A DNA stretch of 10,559 nucleotides from Nocardia sp. (GTDB taxonomy: Bacteria; Actinomycetota; Actinomycetes; Mycobacteriales; Mycobacteriaceae). Numbering within the stretch: position 1 is the stretch's first letter; the number at the start of each line of letters is the position of its first letter. A program made the position numbers and the translations under genes. Where the stretch lies: NCBI GenBank assembly GCA_017354515.1, contig JAFMQT010000115.1, positions 1 to 10,559 on the forward strand. The letters run 5' to 3'. Shown here piece after piece: positions 4,938 through 10,559 of this stretch. The notes under the pieces were generated by a model. That model saw nothing but the letters and a program-made list of their open reading frames with translations. It ran no database searches and was not told where the DNA came from.

Positions 4938-7064
4938 GTGTCCGACCCAGCTCCCGCCGTGCCGTCGGTTCCAGGCACCGAACCACCGGTCGACCGCGGA
5001 CCGCTTCATCCCATCGAACTCGCGACCGCTGCCGTCCTGGGCGGTGTGACCGTCGGATTGGTGACCATCGGTTCGGTGGTGCCCTTCGCCGCCGCCCTGA
5101 ATCTGGTGTCGGCGGTGCCGATGGGACTGCTGGCGCACCGGTATCGACTGCGAGCCATCGCCAGTGCCGCCGTGTCCGCGGGGCTGGTGAGTTTCGTAGC
5201 CGCCGGTCTGCTGCCGGCGATCGGGGTGATCGCCACCGCGACGATCGGCGGCATCATCGGAATCGTCAAGCGACGGCGCGGCGGACTGCCGCTGGTACTG
5301 GCCTTGTCGCTGCTGGCGGGCGCCTGCTGGGCGGGGTTCTCGCTGGCCGGTCTGGCGGCCTTCTCGACCACACGTGAACTGGTATTCCAGAACGTCCGCG
5401 ATATGGCGGGCGGGCTGCGGCGACTGCTGGCGCACCAACCTCAGCTCGACCCCCTGGGTCGCGCGATCACCACCATCACCGAGCAGGTCCTGCACTGGTG
5501 GTGGCTGTACATCGGCGCCGGAACCTTGTTCGGGATCGTGGTGACGTCGTTGTTCTCCTGGTTCGTGCTCGGATCGGTGCTGGATCGGCTGCGCTGGCTG
5601 CCGGGCAGTGATCTGCTGGCCGCCCCCGCCGATCCGCGGCCGATCGATCCGCTGCCGGTGCGGTTGTCCGGCGTGTCGTTCCGGTATCCGGGCGCCAAAT
5701 CCGACGCCCTGTCCGATATCGATCTGACCGTCGAGCGCGGCGAGTTCGTGGCCGTGGTCGGCCACAACGGATCCGGTAAATCCACATTGACCAGATTGCT
5801 GGCCGGGCGCCCGCCCACCGCTGGAAGTGTGTGGCGACCCGGTTCGGCGGGATTGGGCCGGATCGGCGGCACCGCGATGGTGATGCAGCGTCCGGAGAGT
5901 CAGACACTCGGGGTTCTGGTCGCCGACGATGTGGTGTGGGGGCTGGCTCCCGAGGCCGCCCGGGACGTCGATGTCGAGGCGCTGCTGTCCGAGGTCGGGC
6001 TCGGTGGCCGGGGCCGGGTGGAAACCTCCACGCTATCCGGCGGGCAGCAGCAGCGGTTGGCGGTGGCCGCGGCGCTGGCCCGCAAGCCCGCCCTGCTGAT
6101 CGCCGACGAGGCCACCTCGATGATCGACCCGGACGGCCGGCGCGATCTGGTGGCGCTGCTGGCGAGCCTGCCCGCTCGGCACGGTATGGCCGTGGTCCTG
6201 GTCACCCACCACGAGGCCGATGCTGCCGCCGCGGATCGAGTCGTACATCTGTCCGGCGGCCGCCAGGTCCAGCAGTTGCCGAGTTGGCCGCGCCCGGCTC
6301 GCAACCCGCGCCGCCGGCCGATCGGCGAGCCGCTGCTGCGCCTGCGCGGGGTCGGCCACACCTACAACCGGGGCACCCCCTGGTCGGTGTCGGCGCTGCA
6401 CGGGGTCGACCTGACCGTCCACCGCGGCGAGGCGATGCTGATCGTGGGTGGAAACGGTTCCGGGAAGTCCACGCTGGCCTGGATCATGGCCGGATTGGTC
6501 CGGCCCACCTCGGGCAGCTGTCTCCTGCACGACTATTCGGGCGCGCGGCCGGTGCACAAACGGATCGGCGCGGTCGCCCTGGCGTTCCAGCATTCCCGGC
6601 TGCAGTTGCAGCGCCAGACCGTCGGCGCCGAGATCGAGGATTGGGGCGGGCGCGGCACCGGTTCGGGTGCGGTCGGCCGGGCCCTGGACGCGGTCGGACT
6701 GGATCGGGCCATGGCGTCGCGGTCGATCGAGGAACTGTCCGGGGGGCAGGCCAAGCGGCTGGTCCTGGCCGCCATGGTGGCCAGCCATCCGCAGCTGGTG
6801 GTGCTGGACGAACCGCTGGCCGGACTGGATCCGCAGGCGCGGGCCGAAGTGGTGGAACTGCTTGCTCGACTGCGGGATTCGGGTCAGACACTGATCATCA
6901 TTTCGCATGATGTGGCGGATATGGAGAATATCTGCGACCGCACGGTGGATCTGCGAGCCGGACGTATCGAGGTGGGTGAACAGGCGGTGGCAGCAGAACG
7001 TTCGGTGCCGCGCGGCGATGTGGTGAATCCCCGTATGGGCGAGGCGTTCGGGGGTGCGCGATGA
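4938..7064 (+). CDS. ECF-type ABC transporter protein: membrane domain fused to two EcfA-like ATPases
   Basis: The 708-residue protein combines what are usually three polypeptides. Residues about 25-215 are hydrophobic, with several membrane helices (for example about 28-66, 74-110, 117-142 and a last one near 190-210). ATPase 1 has Walker A GHNGSGKST (275-283), Q-loop Gln317, signature LSGGQQQR (366-373), Walker B LLIADE (386-391) and H-loop His424. ATPase 2 has GGNGSGKST (504-512), Gln551, LSGGQAKR (600-607), Walker B with Asp624-Glu625 and His657. Both catalytic glutamates are present, so both sites look competent. The EcfT-like partner follows with an ATGA overlap, giving a complete energy-coupling module. 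The same arrangement is known in M. tuberculosis as Rv2326c-Rv2325c. The N-terminal domain may serve as substrate-binding S-component, but I do not recognise its specificity. The GTG start gives a short soluble N-terminus before the first helix. Confidence 0.9.
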   Translation: MSDPAPAVPSVPGTEPPVDRGPLHPIELATAAVLGGVTVGLVTIGSVVPFAAALNLVSAVPMGLLAHRYRLRAIASAAVSAGLVSFVAAGLLPAIGVIATATIGGIIGIVKRRRGGLPLVLALSLLAGACWAGFSLAGLAAFSTTRELVFQNVRDMAGGLRRLLAHQPQLDPLGRAITTITEQVLHWWWLYIGAGTLFGIVVTSLFSWFVLGSVLDRLRWLPGSDLLAAPADPRPIDPLPVRLSGVSFRYPGAKSDALSDIDLTVERGEFVAVVGHNGSGKSTLTRLLAGRPPTAGSVWRPGSAGLGRIGGTAMVMQRPESQTLGVLVADDVVWGLAPEAARDVDVEALLSEVGLGGRGRVETSTLSGGQQQRLAVAAALARKPALLIADEATSMIDPDGRRDLVALLASLPARHGMAVVLVTHHEADAAAADRVVHLSGGRQVQQLPSWPRPARNPRRRPIGEPLLRLRGVGHTYNRGTPWSVSALHGVDLTVHRGEAMLIVGGNGSGKSTLAWIMAGLVRPTSGSCLLHDYSGARPVHKRIGAVALAFQHSRLQLQRQTVGAEIEDWGGRGTGSGAVGRALDAVGLDRAMASRSIEELSGGQAKRLVLAAMVASHPQLVVLDEPLAGLDPQARAEVVELLARLRDSGQTLIIISHDVADMENICDRTVDLRAGRIEVGEQAVAAERSVPRGDVVNPRMGEAFGGAR

Positions 7065-7807
7065 GTACCGTTCTGCTGCGTGAGGTTCCGGTGGACAGTC
7101 CCGTCCATCGGCTCTGGGCGGGAACGAAACTGATCGCGGTATTCATCATCAGCCTCTTGCTGATGGTGTATCCGACCTGGCCCGTACTCGGTGTGATCGT
7201 GGTCTTCCTGATCGCGACCGGGGTGGCGGCACGGCTGCCGCTGGGAACCGTTCCGCTGCTGCCGTGGTGGTTCTGGGGCCTGGTGCTGCTCACCGGCGTG
7301 CTGACCGTCCCCAGTGGCGGCGCGGCCGTGATCCGCTATCTGCAGACCCTGCTGTTCACGCTGGTGCTGCTGGCCGCCTCGTTCATGATCGCGTGGACCA
7401 CGCCGATGGGTGAGATCGCTCCCGCCATTGCCAGATTGGGCGCACCGCTGCGCGTTCTACGCTTCCCGGTCGACGAGTGGGCGGTGGTGGTGGCGCTGAC
7501 GTTGCGCGGGCTCCCGCTGCTGATGGACGAGATCCGCATTCTGTGGGCCGCGCGCCGGCTGCGGCCCAAGGACCGATCACTGCCGATCGGCGAGCGGAAT
7601 CCGCTGGTGGACATCCTGACCGCCGTGATGGCCGTATCCACCAGGCGGGCCGGCGAATTGGGGCAGGCGATCACCGCGCGGGGCGGAACCGGTCAACTCA
7701 CCGCCCATCCCGACGCACCCGGCCGGGCCGACGCCATCGCGCTGGCCGTGGTGGTCGGGGTGTGCGCCGGATCGGTGGTGCTGAGTATGGTGCTCTACTC
7801 GCTGTGA
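7061..7807 (+). CDS. EcfT-like transmembrane coupling protein of an ECF transporter
   Basis: This is a 248-residue membrane protein. Helices lie at about 22-55 (two close spans), about 65-110 (two spans around the WWFWGLVLLTGV segment and the LLFTLVLLAASFMIAWTT stretch) and a last one at about 223-246. The long cytoplasmic coupling region between them carries the two EcfT motifs that dock on the ATPases: an AARR variant (163-166) and a canonical ARG (206-208, in ITARGG). Role: scaffold linking the ATPase pair to the substrate-binding membrane domain during import. The start codon overlaps the stop of the ATPase protein (ATGA), so the two are co-translated. The 3' end overlaps the convergent ligD gene by 13 bases, leaving no room for a separate terminator. 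Confidence 0.88.
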   Translation: MSTVLLREVPVDSPVHRLWAGTKLIAVFIISLLLMVYPTWPVLGVIVVFLIATGVAARLPLGTVPLLPWWFWGLVLLTGVLTVPSGGAAVIRYLQTLLFTLVLLAASFMIAWTTPMGEIAPAIARLGAPLRVLRFPVDEWAVVVALTLRGLPLLMDEIRILWAARRLRPKDRSLPIGERNPLVDILTAVMAVSTRRAGELGQAITARGGTGQLTAHPDAPGRADAIALAVVVGVCAGSVVLSMVLYSL

Positions 7808-9588
7808 CCGCGCCGGCCAGGTAGCCAGGCCGGATGCCACAGCCGTCCCGAATCGGTCCAGTTCATATACCGGACCGTGCCGGTGATCTCGGGGGCGACC
7901 CAGACCGCGTCGTGCTGTTCCTCGGCGGTCATCTCATTGCCGAACGGTGACGATTCGCGTCGCAGCGGCCGCAGTCGCGCGGCCAGATCGGCCATCTCGC
8001 GATCACTGAAACCCGTGCCCACCCGGCCGACGTACCGAACCTGTCCATCGTCGCGCACCCCGACCAGCAGTGAGGCGAATTCCCGTGCGGCACTGCGCCG
8101 CCAGCCGCCGATCACCACCTCGAGGGTGCGCCAATTGCGGGTCTTGACCCAGGCCTGACCGCGTCGACCGGGCAGGTAGACCGAATCCTTGCGCTTGGCC
8201 ACCACGCCCTCCAGACCGTGTTCGCGGCTGTAGGCCAGGGCCTGCGCGCCCGAACCGCGCAGCGGTGGCGATACCAGCAGGGACGGCGCTTGCTCGGCCA
8301 GCACCTCCAGAATCTGCCGCCGATCGGAGAAGCGTTTGCGCAGCAGTGAGGTTCCGTCCAGATACAGTACATCGAAGGCGACCAGTATCGCCCGCTCCGG
8401 ATGTGATTGCAGCAGCGGAAGATCCGAACGGCCATCGGCGTCGAGCACGACCGCCTCGCCGTCGAGTACCACCCGATGCCCGGCCAGTTCCCGGCCCAGC
8501 GCCGCCAGCCGCGAATATCGTTCGGTGACGGTATTTCCGGCGCGGCTGCGCACGAGGACGCCGTCGTCGTCGATAGACACCAGGATCCGGAAACCGTCCC
8601 ATTTCGTCTCGAAAACCCAGTCGCGCGCGTCCAGGGAGGCGACATCGCCGGAAGTGGCAAGCATGGGAGACAGTGTCCGTGGTGTGGCGGTGCGCGCCGG
8701 GCTCGGCGAAATTCGCTGCGGTAGTGGTGGATCCAAGTCGCGAAGCAGATCACCATCGCGGTGCCACCGCTCGAGAACCTCCTCGAAGTTCAGGTGCCGC
8801 AGACCGTCGATATCCTCGATCTCGGTCCAGGTGCGCGGTGCGGCAACGGTCGGATGTTCCCGTCCGCGAAGGGAATACGGGGCTATGGTGGTCTTCGCGG
8901 GATTGTTCTGACTCCAGTCCAGAAATATTCGCCCGGGCCGCGCCGCTTTCGCCATCGTCGTCGTCACCAATTCCGGGTGCAGCCGCGCCAGACCGGTCGC
9001 CAACTGTTTGGCCACCGTCGAAGCGCCGGCGGCGCCCAATTCCCGATCCAGCGGGACATACAGGTGAATTCCCTTGCTGCCACTGGTCACCGGATAGGCA
9101 TCCAGTCCCACCCCGCGCACGGTCTCGCGAATCCACAGCGCGACCCTCGCGCATTCGGCCAGTCCCGTCCCCTCGCCGGGGTCCAGGTCGAAGACCAGCC
9201 GCGTCGCCGGCCCCGGCGCTCGGTCGACGAAACGCCATTGCGGAACGTGGATTTCCAGCGCTGCCTGCTGGCCCAGCCACGCCACCCCGGCCGCCGAATC
9301 GATGATCGGATATGTCACCGGCCGCGAACCGTGTACCTGGGTCTCGCGCCGGATCCATGTCGGCGCGTGCGAGGCCAGGTTCTTCTCGAAGAAGGAGGTC
9401 TCCCGCACCCCGTTGGGCCAGCGTTTCCTGGTTACCGGCCGGTCGGCGATATGCGGCAGCAATGCCGGGGCGATCGCGGTGAAATAGTCGATCACCTGCC
9501 CCTTGGTGGTTCCGGTCGCCGGATACAGCACCTTGTCGAGGTTGGTGATCCCGACCTCGATGCCCCCCACTTCGCGGCGTGCCGGCAT
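7795..9588 (-). CDS. ligD: DNA ligase D, polymerase-ligase form (NHEJ)
   Basis: This is a 597-residue repair enzyme of bacterial non-homologous end joining. Residues about 8-285 form the primase-polymerase domain: TNLDKVLYPATGTTKG at the start, metal-binding Asp134 and Asp136 in FDLDPGEG, HLYVPL (175-180) and the third acidic residue Asp224 in FLDWSQN. Residues about 305-597 form the ATP-dependent ligase: motif I ETKWDGFR with nucleotidyl Lys329, LDGEAVV (375-381), FDVLYLDG (405-412), LEGVVAKR (459-466), WVKTRN with Lys482, then the OB-fold. The phosphoesterase (3'-end processing) domain between them in M. tuberculosis LigD (759 residues) is absent; only about 20 residues of Pro/Ser/Arg-rich linker join the two parts. 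No ku gene is in the window. The ATG at 9588 lacks a Shine-Dalgarno sequence but has TACACT 7 bases upstream. Its 3' end overlaps the convergent ecfT gene. Confidence 0.95.
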   Translation of the reverse strand: MPARREVGGIEVGITNLDKVLYPATGTTKGQVIDYFTAIAPALLPHIADRPVTRKRWPNGVRETSFFEKNLASHAPTWIRRETQVHGSRPVTYPIIDSAAGVAWLGQQAALEIHVPQWRFVDRAPGPATRLVFDLDPGEGTGLAECARVALWIRETVRGVGLDAYPVTSGSKGIHLYVPLDRELGAAGASTVAKQLATGLARLHPELVTTTMAKAARPGRIFLDWSQNNPAKTTIAPYSLRGREHPTVAAPRTWTEIEDIDGLRHLNFEEVLERWHRDGDLLRDLDPPLPQRISPSPARTATPRTLSPMLATSGDVASLDARDWVFETKWDGFRILVSIDDDGVLVRSRAGNTVTERYSRLAALGRELAGHRVVLDGEAVVLDADGRSDLPLLQSHPERAILVAFDVLYLDGTSLLRKRFSDRRQILEVLAEQAPSLLVSPPLRGSGAQALAYSREHGLEGVVAKRKDSVYLPGRRGQAWVKTRNWRTLEVVIGGWRRSAAREFASLLVGVRDDGQVRYVGRVGTGFSDREMADLAARLRPLRRESSPFGNEMTAEEQHDAVWVAPEITGTVRYMNWTDSGRLWHPAWLPGRRGHSE

Positions 9589-9595
9589 AACCGGG

Positions 9596-9601
9596 AGTGT
9601 A
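9596..9601 (-). promoter_or_regulatory. Possible -10 element for leaderless transcription of ligD
   Basis: Read on the minus strand the sequence is TACACT, a good TANNNT match, ending 7 bases before the ATG at 9588. No Shine-Dalgarno sequence is present, so a leaderless mRNA is likely. It lies just past the terminator hairpin of the upstream gene, which fits a separate ligD transcript. Confidence 0.45.
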
Positions 9602-9609
9602 GAACCGAA

Positions 9610-9646
9610 ACGGGCCGCACCGGAGCAACGCTCCGATACGGCCCGT
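9610..9646 (-). terminator. Intrinsic terminator after the small MT0933-like gene
   Basis: An inverted repeat has an outer 8-base-pair stem (ACGGGCCG 9610-9617 with CGGCCCGT 9639-9646), a 3x3 internal loop (9618-9620, 9636-9638), and an inner 6-base-pair stem CGGAGC/GCTCCG (9621-9626, 9630-9635) closed by AAC. On the minus strand it is followed by a T-rich TTTCGGTTCT run. It begins 17 bases past the stop of the small gene and separates that gene from ligD. Confidence 0.7.
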
Positions 9647-9662
9647 CGAGGCAGACGAGTTT

Positions 9663-9872
9663 CTACTGCTGCTGCTCCTGCTCGCCGCCTCCGCCGAGGT
9701 TCTTCTTGATCGCGTCGGTGCCCTTGCCGATCTGATCGGTGTATTTGCCGCCGGTCTTCTGGTCGATGATGCCGCCGGCCTTGTCGACGGCCCCGTGAAC
9801 CTTGTCGGGGTTCTTCGCGGCGGCCTCCTTACCCTTGCCGATCAGGCCCTTGAGGCTGTCCATCACACCCAT
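9663..9872 (-). CDS. MT0933/Rv0909-type antitoxin-family small protein
   Basis: This is a 69-residue hydrophilic, lysine- and glycine-rich protein. The block DKVHGAVDKAGGIIDQKTGGKYTDQI (residues 23-48) carries the DKAG..ID.KTGGKY.D pattern of the MT0933 antitoxin family (M. tuberculosis Rv0909), which also has CsbD-like features. In M. tuberculosis Rv0909 is paired with the SRPBCC-type toxin Rv0910. No such partner is visible here: the gene is followed by a terminator and then ligD, and preceded by a hydrolase gene. Many actinomycetes carry solitary copies, so antitoxin function is doubtful. The C-terminus is an odd GGGG then EQEQQQ tail, encoded by a CAG/GAG run. The start ATG is well supported by AAGGAG at 9881-9886, 8 bases upstream. 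It lies 33 bases after the hydrolase stop and may be co-transcribed with it. Confidence 0.75.
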   Translation of the reverse strand: MGVMDSLKGLIGKGKEAAAKNPDKVHGAVDKAGGIIDQKTGGKYTDQIGKGTDAIKKNLGGGGEQEQQQ

Positions 9873-9880
9873 GAAACACG

Positions 9881-9886
9881 CTCCTT
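9881..9886 (-). promoter_or_regulatory. Ribosome binding site of the MT0933-like gene
   Basis: AAGGAG on the minus strand, 8 bases before the ATG at 9872. It selects this ATG over the second in-frame ATG at codon 4. Confidence 0.8.
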
Positions 9887-9905
9887 CACTGTCGATTGCC
9901 CTTAC

Positions 9906-10559
9906 TTAGCGCACATCCTCCCACCAGGAGACCTGTTGCGCGACCGCAACGGTTGCTACGCGTTCACCAGGAAGCGGTACCACCACCCGGGTACCCGCCC
10001 GTTCCGCGGCCGTAACAAGTCGCCGGACAGGCTCGGACCACCCGTGAAGGGCCAGGTTGAACGTTGCCCAGTGGATGGGCACCAGCGCTCCGTATCCTAC
10101 GTCGCCCACACACAGATCCGCGTGTGCACGCACCGCTTCTTCGGGATTCATGTGGATGTCGGGCCAATGAACATCGTAGGCACCGATCGGCAGCAGCGTC
10201 AGGTCGAACGGGCCCTGGGTGGCGCCGATCTCGGCGAACGCCTTGGTATATCCGGTGTCGCCACCGAAGTATGCCCGATGCCGCGGCCCGGCGAAAACCC
10301 ATGACGCCCACAGGGTGAGGTTGCGGCTCAGGCCCCGGCCGGAGAAGTGCCGCGCCTCCGTACATGTCACCGTCAGTGGCTCGCGGCCCGCCTTGTGGAT
10401 GGGTGTGGATGTGCCCCAATCCAATTCGATGATCCGATGGTCGGGCACCCGCCACTTGCGCAGATGCGCGCCGATCCCGATCGGCACCACGAACGGTGCC
10501 GTCTGTGACCGCACCAGTGCCCGCACCGTCCGCAGATCCAGGTGGTCGTAGTGATCGTG
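9906..10559 (-). CDS. Metallo-beta-lactamase-fold hydrolase, UlaG/NAPE-PLD-like (partial, N-terminus missing)
   Basis: 217 residues are visible. The frame stays open to the window edge, so the true start is outside; GTG 10526 is internal, because the codons before it read HDHYDHLDL, the zinc-binding HxHxDH motif, right at the edge. Further motifs are GGDTGY (metal-bridging Asp), LLPIGAYD, HMNPEEAVRAH and PIHWATF.LALHGWSEP (last metal-ligand His). These place it in the NAPE-PLD/UlaG-like branch of metal-dependent hydrolases, to which M. tuberculosis Rv0906 belongs; most members have HWGTF, here HWATF. The substrate is unknown; phosphodiester or lactone compounds are typical of the branch. The N-terminal third, including any signal sequence, cannot be judged. 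It is followed after 33 bases by the MT0933-like gene on the same strand, which is a likely operon. Confidence 0.9.
   Translation of the reverse strand, partial: HDHYDHLDLRTVRALVRSQTAPFVVPIGIGAHLRKWRVPDHRIIELDWGTSTPIHKAGREPLTVTCTEARHFSGRGLSRNLTLWASWVFAGPRHRAYFGGDTGYTKAFAEIGATQGPFDLTLLPIGAYDVHWPDIHMNPEEAVRAHADLCVGDVGYGALVPIHWATFNLALHGWSEPVRRLVTAAERAGTRVVVPLPGERVATVAVAQQVSWWEDVR

Noticed and set aside
8761..9735. Plus-strand frame of 324 codons opposite ligD, and similar frames at 5831-6910 and 3922-4986 (minus)
   Set aside because: They are mirror or shifted frames of genes with intact catalytic motifs, and none shows a domain.
9663..9905. Complete toxin-antitoxin module
   Set aside because: Only the antitoxin-family gene is present; no SRPBCC-type or other toxin frame adjoins it within the window.
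10524..10526. GTG as the start of the metallo-beta-lactamase-fold gene
   Set aside because: The frame continues upstream to the window edge, and the codons before it encode the HxHxDH metal motif, which must be part of the protein.

Overview
The window comes from a high-GC actinomycete. The gene families (a conservon-type signalling operon, an AccD3-like fused carboxyltransferase, a DesA-type soluble acyl-ACP desaturase, bacterial NHEJ LigD, an Rv0909-like small protein) point to the Mycobacteriales, most likely Nocardia or a close relative. The genus is an inference from family resemblance, not from a database match. Coding density is very high. The only gene-free stretch of note is about 270 bases in front of the desaturase gene.

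Left part (1-2072, + strand): the 3' end of a conservon (cvnA tail, then cvnB, cvnC and cvnD). This is a sensor kinase with a repeated GLPQR-type tail, a roadblock/LC7 protein, a DUF742 winged-helix protein and a Ras-like GTPase. The genes overlap or nearly touch, and the system is expected to act as a membrane-associated, eukaryote-like G-protein switch. Next comes an AccD3-like carboxyltransferase (2112-3623) with beta and alpha halves fused. After an AT-rich regulatory gap comes a DesA1-like acyl-ACP desaturase (3892-4863) with a complete di-iron site.

Middle part (4938-7807, + strand): a two-gene ECF-type ABC importer. One protein carries an N-terminal membrane domain plus two ATPase domains, and overlaps by ATGA with an EcfT-like transmembrane protein. 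The cargo is unknown.

Right part (7795-10559, - strand): LigD with polymerase and ligase domains but no nuclease domain, converging on and overlapping the ecfT 3' end by 13 bases. Upstream of it are a small MT0933/Rv0909-type protein with its own terminator and the C-terminal two thirds of a metallo-beta-lactamase-fold hydrolase, whose HxHxDH motif lies exactly at the window edge. AccD3, MBL hydrolase and Rv0909-like families also lie close together in M. tuberculosis (Rv0904c, Rv0906, Rv0909), so the window looks like a rearranged version of that neighbourhood.

No mobile element, CRISPR array, tRNA or rRNA was seen. The most interesting points are the GTGAAA/TTTCAC cluster and stem-loop before the desaturase gene, the apparent leaderless starts of three genes, the AccD3 stop-codon duplication, the all-in-one ECF protein, the nuclease-less LigD and the antitoxin-family gene without a visible toxin. 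I did not find a clearly new multi-gene system.
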